Shown one piece after another: positions 15,261 to 23,431 of a DNA stretch of 64,000 nucleotides. The stretch is from Pseudomonas syringae (GTDB lineage: Bacteria; Pseudomonadota; Gammaproteobacteria; Pseudomonadales; Pseudomonadaceae), in contig NZ_JPQU01000056.1 of NCBI RefSeq assembly GCF_000737245.1, positions 162,201 to 226,200 of the forward strand. The letters run 5' to 3'. Each line of letters begins with the position of its first letter. The stretch's first letter is position 1. Position numbers and translations under genes: made by a program. The notes beneath the pieces are model-generated. The model was given only the letters and a program-made list of their open reading frames with translations, was not told the origin of the DNA and made no database searches.

Positions 15261-17870
15261 TCAGCGCTTGTCTTCGACCTTCCACGCTTTGCCATCGTAG
15301 AAGGCTTTCCAGCCGGTCGGCTTGCCTTCGACTTCGGTCTGTACATATTGCTCTTTGGTCTTGCGGCTGTAACGGATCACCGATGGGCGACCGTCCGGAT
15401 CTTTCTTCGGTGCTTCACAGAGGAAGTGGTACTTCGGATCGATCTCGTCCTTGTGCGGGGCGATTTCCATGACCAAAGGTGCGCGGGTCTCGCGGTTCTT
15501 CGGGAACTGACTGGCGGCCAGGAACAGACCTGACGCACCGTCACGCAGGATGTAGGTGTCGTCGACCTTATCGCATTTGAGCTCCGGCATTTTCACCGGG
15601 TCCATTTTCGGCGGAGCCGCATCACCGCTTTTCAACAGCTTGCGGGTGTTCTTGCAGTCCGGGTTGGTGCAGCCGAAGAACTTGCCGAACCGGCCCGTCT
15701 TGAGCTGCATCTCGCTGCCGCACTTATCGCACTCAAGGCTAGGACCTTCATAGCCCTTGATGCGGTAGGTGCCCTCTTCGACTTCAAAGCCCACGCAATC
15801 CGGGTTGTTACCGCAGATGTGCAGCTTGTGCTTCTCGTCCAGCAGGTAGGCATCCATTGCTGTGTTGCAGATATGGCAGCGATGCTTGCCACGCAGAACA
15901 CGGGATTCTGACTCACCCTCATCGTCTTCGGCAATTTCGTCACCTGGCGTCAGGTTGACGGTCGCCTTGCAACGCTCTTTGGGTGGCAGGCTGTAACCGG
16001 AGCAGCCCAGGAACACGCCGGTAGAAGCGGTACGAATTTGCATTGGACGGCCGCACACCTTGCACGGGATGTCGGTCATCACCGGCTCGTTAGAGCGCAT
16101 CCCGCTGTCCGGTGCCTCAGCAACTTCCAGTTTCTTGCGGAAATCCCCGTAGAACTCATCCAGCACGTTCTTCCAATCGCGCTCGCCCTGCGCCACGTCA
16201 TCGAGGTTCTCTTCCATGCCGGCTGTGAAGCCGTAGTCCATCAGGTTGGAGAAGCTCTCGGACAACCGCTCGGTAACGATATCGCCCATTTTTTCCGAAT
16301 AGAAACGGCGGTTGTGCAGCGCAACGTAACCACGATCCTGGATAGTCGAGATGATCGCCGCGTAGGTCGAAGGACGACCGATACCGCGCTTCTCCATCTC
16401 TTTAACCAGGCTCGCTTCCGAATAACGCGCAGGCGGTTTGGTGAAATGCTGGCTTGGATCAAGCTTGATCAGTTTCAGGCTGTCGCCCTGAGCCATGTCC
16501 GGCAGAACATCATCGTCGCCCGGTTTGGTCATCTGCGGCAGCGCGCGGGTGTAACCGTCGAACTTGAGGATACGGCCCTTGGCGCGCAGCTCAAACGTAC
16601 CGGCTGCCACACTCACGGTGGTCGACAGGTATTGCGCAGGCGGCATCTGGCACGCCACGAACTGGCGCCAGATCAACTCGTACAAGCGCTCAGCGTCACG
16701 CTCCATGCCGGTCAGCTTGCTTGGATGGGTATTCACGTCAGAAGGACGAATCGCTTCGTGAGCCTCTTGTGCGCCTTCCTTGCTGCTGTAGACATTCGGC
16801 GACTCAGGCAGGTACTTCTTGCCGAACTCCGACTCGATGTAATCACGCACCATGCTGACCGCATCGGCCGACAGGTTGGTGGAGTCAGTACGCATGTAAG
16901 TGATGTAGCCTGCTTCATACAAGCGCTGAGCCATCATCATGGTTTTCTTCACGCCGAAGCCCAGGCGATTACTCGCAGCCTGTTGCAGTGTCGAGGTGAT
17001 GAACGGTGCCGAAGGCTTGCTGCTGGTGGGCTTGTCTTCACGCTTGGCGATGCTGTAGCTGGAAGCCTTGAGCTTCTCCAGCGCGGCCATGGCCTGCGCT
17101 TCATTGAGCGGCTTGAACGCCTCGCCGTTTTCCCGAGCGACTTCGAAGCGCACATTGGCGCCCTTGGCAGTGCCCAGATCAGCGTGGACTTCCCAGTATT
17201 CTTCGGGGTTGAACGCACGAATTTCCCGCTCGCGCTCCACCACCAGCTTCACTGCAACCGATTGCACTCGACCTGCGGACAAGCCACGCGCGACTTTTTG
17301 CCAGAGCAGTGGCGAGACCATGTAGCCCACAACCCGGTCTAGAAAACGACGCGCCTGCTGTGCGTTGACACGATCGATGTCCAGCTCGCCCGGTTTAGAA
17401 AAGGCTTCCTGAATGGCCTTCTTGGTGATCTCGTTGAACACCACGCGCTTGTAGCGGCTGTCGTCACCCCCGATGGCTTCGCGCAGGTGCCAGGCAATGG
17501 CTTCCCCCTCGCGGTCCAAGTCCGTCGCGAGATAGATGGTGTCAGCATCTTTGGCGAGCCGGCGCAGCTCTTCGATCACCTTCTCCTTGCCGGGAAGGAT
17601 TTCGTATTTGGCTTTCCAGCCGTGATCCGGATCGACACCCATGCGCGCCACCAGCTGCTTCTTCGCCTTCTCTTTCGGCGTGAGCACCGGGCCTTCGCCT
17701 ACAGCGGCCTTGCCGCGTTTGACGGGCTCTTTGTTGGCGCTAGCCGAACCGCTGGTGGGCAGGTCTCGGATATGGCCGATACTCGACTTCACCACGTACT
17801 GGTTGCCCAAATACTTGTTGATGGTCTTGGCCTTAGCCGGGGATTCCACGATGACCAGCGATTTGCCCAT
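15261..17870 (-). CDS. topA: DNA topoisomerase I
   Basis: A type IA topoisomerase that relaxes negative supercoils, 869 residues. The TOPRIM domain starts at MGKSLVIVESPAKAKTI, with the metal motif TDLDREGEA near residue 117. The catalytic tyrosine is Tyr325 in YITYMRTDST. Three C-terminal topoisomerase zinc ribbons follow (CKVCGRPMQ, CHICNTAMD, CDKCGSEMQ, each with a second cysteine pair). The lysine-rich insert at about residues 40-75 is usual for Pseudomonas. It has its own terminator, and an AT-rich element (TATATATAG, about 17930) upstream may be the -10 region. Confidence 0.98.
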   Translation of the reverse strand: MGKSLVIVESPAKAKTINKYLGNQYVVKSSIGHIRDLPTSGSASANKEPVKRGKAAVGEGPVLTPKEKAKKQLVARMGVDPDHGWKAKYEILPGKEKVIEELRRLAKDADTIYLATDLDREGEAIAWHLREAIGGDDSRYKRVVFNEITKKAIQEAFSKPGELDIDRVNAQQARRFLDRVVGYMVSPLLWQKVARGLSAGRVQSVAVKLVVEREREIRAFNPEEYWEVHADLGTAKGANVRFEVARENGEAFKPLNEAQAMAALEKLKASSYSIAKREDKPTSSKPSAPFITSTLQQAASNRLGFGVKKTMMMAQRLYEAGYITYMRTDSTNLSADAVSMVRDYIESEFGKKYLPESPNVYSSKEGAQEAHEAIRPSDVNTHPSKLTGMERDAERLYELIWRQFVACQMPPAQYLSTTVSVAAGTFELRAKGRILKFDGYTRALPQMTKPGDDDVLPDMAQGDSLKLIKLDPSQHFTKPPARYSEASLVKEMEKRGIGRPSTYAAIISTIQDRGYVALHNRRFYSEKMGDIVTERLSESFSNLMDYGFTAGMEENLDDVAQGERDWKNVLDEFYGDFRKKLEVAEAPDSGMRSNEPVMTDIPCKVCGRPMQIRTASTGVFLGCSGYSLPPKERCKATVNLTPGDEIAEDDEGESESRVLRGKHRCHICNTAMDAYLLDEKHKLHICGNNPDCVGFEVEEGTYRIKGYEGPSLECDKCGSEMQLKTGRFGKFFGCTNPDCKNTRKLLKSGDAAPPKMDPVKMPELKCDKVDDTYILRDGASGLFLAASQFPKNRETRAPLVMEIAPHKDEIDPKYHFLCEAPKKDPDGRPSVIRYSRKTKEQYVQTEVEGKPTGWKAFYDGKAWKVEDKR

Positions 17871-17984
17871 GGATCAGAAAATTCCTGAATACTGAAAATG
17901 AAAGACGGTTGGAACCTGTCGAGGCCCCGCTATATATAGTGGCTGCAAGATGAGGTCAAGCACGGGTTTGCGATTGAACTCGTC

Positions 17985-18221
17985 TCACGGCCTTGAAAAG
18001 AGGCTCGGTTCAGCCTGAACCAAAGCAAAGCGCGGCACCTGCTCGCCGTCAACCTCGACGGACTCCAGGAACATGCTCAGCGGCCTGACCCACAGGCCAT
18101 AGTCGCCATACAACGCCTGATAAAACACCACTTCTTCCTCGGTCTCGGAGTGCCTGGCAACACTAAATACGCGGTACTCGGGGCCTTTGTAATGGCGATA
18201 GAGCCCTGGCTGTAAATTCAT
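17985..18221 (-). CDS. DUF1653 protein
   Basis: A 78-residue protein of the DUF1653 family, recognised by GLYRHYKGPEYRVFSVARHSETEEEVVFYQALYGD and the final WVRPLSMFLE. It is a small beta-rich cytosolic domain of unknown role. GAGAGGA precedes the ATG at 18221. It lies between fadA and topA on the same strand, with a terminator separating it from fadA. Confidence 0.88.
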   Translation of the reverse strand: MNLQPGLYRHYKGPEYRVFSVARHSETEEEVVFYQALYGDYGLWVRPLSMFLESVEVDGEQVPRFALVQAEPSLFSRP

Positions 18222-18283
18222 GTTGCTGTCCTCTCAGGAAACACTGGAAACATTTTTAAAAAGGTTTTTGCAAAAATGCAAAA

Positions 18284-18304
18284 GCCGGGGCACTGGGCCC
18301 CGGC
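18284..18304 (-). terminator. Rho-independent terminator of fadBA
   Basis: A perfect 7-bp stem GCCGGGG (18284-18290) / CCCCGGC (18298-18304). On the minus strand it runs into TTTTGCATTTTT, 19 bases beyond the fadA stop. Confidence 0.9.
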
Positions 18305-18322
18305 TTGTATCAGTCCGACAAA

Positions 18323-19498
18323 TCAGACGCGTTCGAAGACAGTCGAGATACCCTGCCCCAAACCGATACACATGGTCGCAACCCCGAGACTGCCGCCATT
18401 TTGCTTCATGACATTGAGCAAAGTGCCGGAAATCCGTGCGCCGGAGCAACCAAACGGATGACCCAGGGCGATGGCGCCGCCGTTCAGGTTAACCTTCTCG
18501 TTCATCTTGTCGAGCACTTTCAAATCTTTCAGCACTGGCAAGGCCTGTGCGGCGAAAGCTTCGTTGAGCTCGAAAAAGTCGATATCCGAGATGGTCAGAC
18601 CCGCGCGTTTCAAGGCTTTCTGGGTCGCCGGAACCGGACCATAACCCATAATGGCCGGATCCACACCCGCAACTGCCATGGAACGGATCACCGCCATTGG
18701 CTGAATACCCAGATCCTGGGCCCGCTGCGCGGACATCACGATCATGCACGAGGCACCGTCAGTAATTTGCGAAGACGTGCCCGCCGTCACAGTCCCGCCC
18801 TTTGGATTGAAGGCAGGTTTCAACGCTGCCAGGCTTTCCAGGGTGGTTTCAGGACGGATGGTTTCGTCGTAGTCGAAGACCTTGAGGAAACCGTTCTCGT
18901 CATACCCTTGCATCGGGATGATTTCGTCCTTGAACTTGCCTTCCAGGGTCGCCTTATGGGCAAGCTGGTGCGAGCGCACGCCGAATGCATCCTGCTGCTC
19001 ACGGGTAATGCCATGCATTTTACCGAGCATTTCAGCGGTCAGACCCATCATGCCCGATGCTTTGGCCGCGTACAGCGACATGTGCGGGTTAGGATCAACG
19101 CCGTGCATCATGCTCACGTGACCCATGTGCTCAACGCCGCCCACGACAAACACATCACCGTTGCCAGTCATGATTGCTTGTGCGGCAGTGTGCAGCGCGC
19201 TCATGGACGAGCCACACAGACGGCTCACGGTTTGAGCGGCCGAAGTGTGCGGGATCTGGGTCAGCAACGATGCCATGCGTGCAATGTTCCAGCCTTGCTC
19301 CAGGGTCTGGTTGACGCAGCCCCAGATCACGTCTTCGACTTCGGCCGGATCGACCTTGCTGTTGCGCTCCAGCAGCTTGCTGATCAGATGCGCTGACATG
19401 TCTTCAGCGCGAGTATTGCGGTGCATGCCACCCTTGGAGCGGCCCATGGGTGTGCGACCGAAGTCGACGATCACCACATCTCTTGGATTCAAACTCAT
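18323..19498 (-). CDS. fadA: 3-ketoacyl-CoA thiolase FadA (beta subunit)
   Basis: A thiolase that cuts 3-ketoacyl-CoA into acetyl-CoA and a shortened acyl-CoA, as the beta subunit of the FadBA beta-oxidation complex. It has 391 residues. The acyl-accepting Cys95 is in RLCGSSMSALH, and the C-terminal GGAIALGHPFGCSGAR and CIGLGQG signatures carry the other catalytic residues. It starts 21 bases after fadB with an AGGAGTG ribosome site, so it is an operon. The terminator follows at 18284-18304. Confidence 0.98.
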   Translation of the reverse strand: MSLNPRDVVIVDFGRTPMGRSKGGMHRNTRAEDMSAHLISKLLERNSKVDPAEVEDVIWGCVNQTLEQGWNIARMASLLTQIPHTSAAQTVSRLCGSSMSALHTAAQAIMTGNGDVFVVGGVEHMGHVSMMHGVDPNPHMSLYAAKASGMMGLTAEMLGKMHGITREQQDAFGVRSHQLAHKATLEGKFKDEIIPMQGYDENGFLKVFDYDETIRPETTLESLAALKPAFNPKGGTVTAGTSSQITDGASCMIVMSAQRAQDLGIQPMAVIRSMAVAGVDPAIMGYGPVPATQKALKRAGLTISDIDFFELNEAFAAQALPVLKDLKVLDKMNEKVNLNGGAIALGHPFGCSGARISGTLLNVMKQNGGSLGVATMCIGLGQGISTVFERV

Positions 19499-19519
19499 AC
19501 ATTCACTCCTGAAAGGCGC

Positions 19520-21667
19520 TTAACCAAAGAAGCTCTGACCATTTTTGGCCATTTCACGCAGCTTCGCGGTCGGGTGGTACAGAGCGCCCAAATCAGCATA
19601 TTGATCGGCCAGGGCAACGAATTCGGCGACACCAACGGAATCGATGTAACGCAACGCACCGCCACGGAATGGAGGGAAACCAATACCGTAGATCAAGCCC
19701 ATATCAGCTTCAGCGGCGGTCTCGACAATGCCGTCTTCCAGGCACCGCACGGTCTCCAGACACAGAGGAATCATCATCCAGTTGATGATGTCCTCGTCGG
19801 ACACCTCACGCTGTTCGTAGATGACCGGCTTGAGGATTTCCAGAACGGCAGCGTCAGTGACTTTCTTCGGCTTGCCCTTCTTGTCAGTCTCGTAAGCGTA
19901 GAAACCTTTGCCGTTTTTCTGACCCAGGCGGTTGGCGTCGTAGAGCGCGTCGATCGCCGAGCGACGGTCGTCCTTCATGCGGTCCGGGAAGCCTTCGGCC
20001 ATCACGTCGCGGCCGTGGTGGCCAGTGTCGATACCAACCACGTCCATCAGGTACGCCGGGCCCATTGGCCAGCCGAATTTCTCCATAACCTTGTCGATGC
20101 GTACGAAATCCACACCAGCGCTGACCAGTTTGGCAAAGCCGCCGAAATACGGGAACAGCACGCGGTTGACCAGGAAGCCTGGGCAGTCATTGACCACGAT
20201 CGGGTTCTTGCCCATTTTCTTGGCGTACGCCACTGTGGTGGCAATAGCCAGCTCACTGGACTTCTCGCCACGAATGACTTCAACCAAAGGCATCATGTGC
20301 ACAGGGTTGAAGAAGTGCATGCCGACGAAGTTTTCCGGACGCTTGAGGGCTTTGGCCAGCAAACTGATGGAAATGGTCGAGGTATTGGAAGCCAGGATCG
20401 TGTCTTCGCCCACCTGAGCTTCGACTTCAGCCAGTACCGCCTGCTTGACCTTGGGGTTTTCGACGACGGCTTCAACCACCAGGTCGACGTTGCCGAAATC
20501 GCCATAAGACAGGGTTGGACGAATCGCATTGAGCGCTTCAGCCATCTTCGGTGCGGTCAGACGGCCTTTTTCGACGCGATTGCCCAGCAATTTCGAGGCT
20601 TCGTTCAGGCCCAGCTGAATGGCGTCTTCACGAATATCCTTCATCAGGATCGGCGTACCTTTGACGGCCGACTGATAGGCAATACCACCGCCCATGATGC
20701 CCGCGCCCAGCACGGCAGCCTGCTTCACGTCTCTGGCAACTTCGTCGTAGACCTTGGCTTTCTTTTTCAGCTCCTGATCGTTCAGGAACAGGCCAATCAG
20801 GCTCTGCGCCGCAGAGGTCTTGGCCATCTTGACGAAGCCAGCAGCTTCGATTTCCAGCGCTTTGTCACGGCCGAAGTTGGCCGCTTTCTGGATGGTTTTG
20901 ATTGCTTCGACCGGAGCCGGGTAGTTCGGCCCTGCCTGACCGGCCACAAAACCCTTGGCGGTTTCGAAGGCCATCATCTGCTCAATGGCATTGAGCTTGA
21001 GCTTTTCCAGCTTCGGCTGACGTTTAGCCTTGTAATCGAACTCGCCGGAAATGGCGCGCTTGATCAGGTCCAGAGCGGCTTCCTGAAGTTTTTCGGGAGC
21101 GACCACCGCATCGACTGCGCCGACTTTCAGGGCGTCATCAGCACGGTTCTCCTTGCCGGATGCAATCCATTCGATGGCGTTGTCGGCACCCACGATGCGC
21201 GGCAAGCGAACGGTGCCGCCAAAGCCCGGGTACAGACCCAACTTGACTTCCGGCAGGCCGATTTTCGCAGTGCTGGACATGACGCGGTAATCCGCAGCCA
21301 GACACATCTCCAGCCCGCCACCCAAGGCAATACCATTGATGGCCACCACGGTCGGCACGCCAAGGTCTTCAAAATCGCTGAAAATCCGATTGGCTTCCAG
21401 ATTACCGGCCAGGAGTTCAGCGTCCGGCAACTTGAAGTTGTCGACGAACTCAGTGATATCAGCACCGACGATAAATACGTCTTTGCCGCTGGTGACAATT
21501 ACACCCTTGATCGAACCATCAGCTTTGATGGTGTCCACGGCCTGACGAAGGTCGTTGAGGGTGAGACGGTTGAACTTGTTGACGGACTCACCCTTGAGAT
21601 CGAAATTCAATTCGACGATGCCACTCTCAAGAGCCTTAACCGTGATGGCTTTACCTTCGTAAATCAT
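19520..21667 (-). CDS. fadB: Fatty-acid oxidation complex alpha subunit FadB
   Basis: A multifunctional enoyl-CoA hydratase / 3-hydroxyacyl-CoA dehydrogenase / isomerase, 715 residues, the normal length. The crotonase domain (1-190) has the oxyanion loop INGIALGGGLEM and LGLYPGFGGTVRLPR. The dehydrogenase domain begins near residue 315 with the NAD motif GAGIMGGGIAY and has the HFFNPVH catalytic histidine. The start at 21667 (MIYEGKAITV) gives the family N-terminus; a longer in-frame extension to 21817 has no family support. In Pseudomonas this operon is repressed by PsrA, but I found no clean PsrA palindrome just upstream. Confidence 0.97.
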   Translation of the reverse strand: MIYEGKAITVKALESGIVELNFDLKGESVNKFNRLTLNDLRQAVDTIKADGSIKGVIVTSGKDVFIVGADITEFVDNFKLPDAELLAGNLEANRIFSDFEDLGVPTVVAINGIALGGGLEMCLAADYRVMSSTAKIGLPEVKLGLYPGFGGTVRLPRIVGADNAIEWIASGKENRADDALKVGAVDAVVAPEKLQEAALDLIKRAISGEFDYKAKRQPKLEKLKLNAIEQMMAFETAKGFVAGQAGPNYPAPVEAIKTIQKAANFGRDKALEIEAAGFVKMAKTSAAQSLIGLFLNDQELKKKAKVYDEVARDVKQAAVLGAGIMGGGIAYQSAVKGTPILMKDIREDAIQLGLNEASKLLGNRVEKGRLTAPKMAEALNAIRPTLSYGDFGNVDLVVEAVVENPKVKQAVLAEVEAQVGEDTILASNTSTISISLLAKALKRPENFVGMHFFNPVHMMPLVEVIRGEKSSELAIATTVAYAKKMGKNPIVVNDCPGFLVNRVLFPYFGGFAKLVSAGVDFVRIDKVMEKFGWPMGPAYLMDVVGIDTGHHGRDVMAEGFPDRMKDDRRSAIDALYDANRLGQKNGKGFYAYETDKKGKPKKVTDAAVLEILKPVIYEQREVSDEDIINWMMIPLCLETVRCLEDGIVETAAEADMGLIYGIGFPPFRGGALRYIDSVGVAEFVALADQYADLGALYHPTAKLREMAKNGQSFFG

Positions 21668-21810
21668 CAACTGATCTCCACGATATGGAAGCTGAACAAT
21701 ACACACCGGACGCTGGGGTCTGGCGAGACTACGACGTCCCCGTCGATGAAACGCCAAATCTTCAGGCACACCCGTCGATGCAGTAGCCGGGATCTGTAAG
21801 AACTGTCTTA

Positions 21811-21927
21811 CTACCAAACGCTCAATTCATACGCCCGTTTGATTTGGGTACGCACACCTTCATGCAAATCCTGCAAATTGTCAATTCGACGAATCATCAA
21901 TAAATCCGGGAAATCGGCGATTAACAT
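21811..21927 (-). CDS. Possible 38-residue peptide upstream of fadB
   Basis: The frame MLIADFPDLLMIRRIDNLQD... ends in YELSVW and looks protein-like in composition. It ends 143 bases before the fadB start, but no ribosome site precedes the ATG. The frame stays open upstream to 22206 with cysteine-rich, unconvincing sequence. It may be a leader peptide, a remnant or chance. Confidence 0.25.
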   Translation of the reverse strand: MLIADFPDLLMIRRIDNLQDLHEGVRTQIKRAYELSVW

Positions 21928-21989
21928 CACAGCAATATCACAGCAATCGGCCGCTGCGTATGGGCGTGATCGACCTCTATTCACTGCGT

Positions 21990-22236
21990 TTATGGTGAAT
22001 GGAAGATGAACGGCTGAGGAAGGTTTTGCACCGTTGGTGCTCACAGCTGAAAATAAACTCGCCAAAGCGCGACAAAACGGAGCAAAAGGTCTACATTCAG
22101 CGCACGAAAGCACGATGCAGCTTGCTACGACAGCTGCCAACTGCTCTAGTCGGCGACTTTGGGTATTGCACCGCAAAGCGCTACAGATTACGGCCTGCCT
22201 GGCCAACCCCGGCCCGATGTTGTTATCGGGCTTTTT
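21990..22236 (+). ncRNA. Candidate small RNA ending in a strong terminator
   Basis: No credible plus-strand gene lies before the terminator at 22212-22236, and the only upstream plus-strand gene is far away, so an independent short transcript is the simplest reason for it. The 5' end is unknown; 21990 is only a guess at the extent. No known RNA family was recognised. Confidence 0.3.
22212..22236 (+). terminator. Orphan rho-independent terminator
   Basis: Stem GCCCGAT (22213-22218 region) and ATCGGGC (to 22231), loop about 6 bases, followed by TTTTT (22232-22236) on the plus strand. Confidence 0.75.
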
Positions 22237-22274
22237 AATGCCTGCGATTTAAGCCCTGCCCATGAGGCACACCC

Positions 22275-22712
22275 TCAGGCGAGGGCTTTGAGCACCGCTG
22301 CAATACGCTGCAAAACTTCTGTCTCGCCCCTCTCCGACCAATACAGAGCAATCATCTGTTGATCCGCTTCGACCTTGAAAACGTCGGCCGGCAGGGTGCT
22401 GAACTGCGCCATCAACAGCGCGTCTTCACAGGGTTCACGCCAGCGATTGAGCCAAACGCCCGAATCGGCTTGCCAGTACGCCCATGAAGTGGCCTGAGCG
22501 CTACGACGGGGACGATGGTATTGCGCGCATGGGCTCGGCGGCTCCTTCGAGAGCCAGTGCGGCCATTCCTGCGGCGCGAGCTGCATGGCCAGGCCGATGC
22601 GCCGAGCCTCAAGGCGTAGAGCCATTTTGCCACCTTGCTGGCGAGAAGGCTTGAGCCACACCAGCGGACTCAACATCACACCAATGATTGACAGGATGAT
22701 CCAGAACGTCAT
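22275..22712 (-). CDS. Small membrane-anchored protein of unknown function
   Basis: 145 residues. One N-terminal membrane segment (MTFWIILSIIGVMLSPLVWL) is followed by a soluble part rich in Trp and Arg. The C-terminal part is amphipathic (FKVEADQQMIALYWSERGETEVLQRIAAVLKAL). The position between fadB and the universal stress gene is conserved in Pseudomonas as I recall it, but I know of no function. Confidence 0.7.
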   Translation of the reverse strand: MTFWIILSIIGVMLSPLVWLKPSRQQGGKMALRLEARRIGLAMQLAPQEWPHWLSKEPPSPCAQYHRPRRSAQATSWAYWQADSGVWLNRWREPCEDALLMAQFSTLPADVFKVEADQQMIALYWSERGETEVLQRIAAVLKALA

Positions 22713-22822
22713 ATTGCTTGCTGCCTTTTTAGCTACACACCCGAATTTGAAAACAATGGCCTGCCCAGATTGGCATCAGCGGGCCATACTAAATGCATCG
22801 CAACCCTACGGAGGACTTCCTC

Positions 22823-23263
22823 ATGAAGTATGAACATATCCTGGTCGCCGTTGACCTTACTGAAGAGTGCAGCCCTGTCCTTGCCCGCGGTCGCGAAGTG
22901 GCAGTGCGCAACGGCGCCAAGCTGTCCCTCGTTCACATCGTAGAACCCATGGCCATGGCCTTCGGTGGCGATGTGCCCATGGATCTTTCCCAGCTGCAAC
23001 AGCAGCAGTTCGATCAAGCCAAGGAAAAACTGTCGGCCCTCAAAGCTCAGTTCCCTGAAGTAAACATCGGCGATGCGCACCTGGTTTACGGCCAGCCACG
23101 CCAGGAAATTCACGAATTGGCGCAAAAGCAAGGCTGCGATCTGATTGTGGTCGGCAGCCATGGCCGCCACGGCCTGGCATTGTTGCTTGGCTCTACCGCC
23201 AATGACGTGCTGCACGGCGCGCCTTGTGACGTACTTGCAGTGCGCCTTAAAAAGGCTGAGTGA
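22823..23263 (+). CDS. Universal stress protein (UspA family)
   Basis: A 146-residue single-domain Usp protein. The N-terminal strand is YEHILVAVDLTEE, and the nucleotide-binding signature VVGSHGRHGLALLLGSTANDVLHGAPCDVLAVR is near the C-terminus (GxxG-type ATP-binding class). It probably aids survival under stress or anaerobic conditions. The ATG at 22823 follows GGAGG closely; the in-frame ATG at 22793 does not. Confidence 0.94.
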   Translation: MKYEHILVAVDLTEECSPVLARGREVAVRNGAKLSLVHIVEPMAMAFGGDVPMDLSQLQQQQFDQAKEKLSALKAQFPEVNIGDAHLVYGQPRQEIHELAQKQGCDLIVVGSHGRHGLALLLGSTANDVLHGAPCDVLAVRLKKAE

Positions 23264-23276
23264 TTCAACGCATTTC

Positions 23277-23365
23277 CTGTAGAAGCTCACGAGCAACGCG
23301 AGGCAGCGATAGCGATTTTTCTGACACACCGCTATCGCGGCCTCGCGCTGCTCGTGAGCTCCTGC
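23277..23365. repeat. REPIN-like inverted repeat
   Basis: The left half CTGTAGAAGCTCACGAGCAACGCGAGG and the right half CCTCGCGCTGCTCGTGAGCTCCTG, with inner AGCGATAGCG / CGCTATCGC, form a slightly imperfect inverted repeat. It is of a different sequence class from the GAGCGAGCTTGCTCGC REPs. Confidence 0.75.
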
Positions 23366-23383
23366 AAGAGCCGTGTTTGAACC

Positions 23384-23420
23384 AATAAAAAGCCCGGATC
23401 ACTGATCCGGGCTTTTTATT
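23384..23420. terminator. Bidirectional terminator between usp and uup
   Basis: A perfect 10-bp stem AGCCCGGATC (23391-23400) / GATCCGGGCT (23404-23413), with an A-rich left side and a T-rich right side, serves both convergent genes. Confidence 0.93.
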
Positions 23421-23431
23421 TGCTGCTTATA

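Larger units (their letters stand above)
21668..22274. other. Long leader/intergenic region upstream of fadB
   Basis: 607 bases without a secure gene. On the minus strand they hold a possible 38-residue frame. They also contain a tandem 11-mer (ATCACAGCAAT at 21926-21936 and 21937-21947), a small palindrome (GTAAGA/TCTTAC, 21796-21811) and a plus-strand terminator (22212-22236) with no gene before it. Confidence 0.6.

Noticed and set aside
16038..17342. A 434-codon frame opposite topA
   Set aside because: Antisense shadow; His/Arg-rich composition typical of frame artefacts.
19421..21799. A 792-codon open frame on the plus strand opposite fadB
   Set aside because: It is exactly antisense to a secure 715-residue fadB, has no family features and arises from GC-biased codon use of fadB.
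21816..21845. CAAAC and GTTTG halves in the fadB leader as a PsrA operator
   Set aside because: They are 17 bases apart, whereas PsrA sites have 2-4 bases between the halves.
21811..22206. Full 131-codon reading of the frame upstream of fadB
   Set aside because: The first two thirds are Cys/Ala/Arg-rich without protein-like pattern or ribosome site; only the last 38 codons were kept as a weak candidate.
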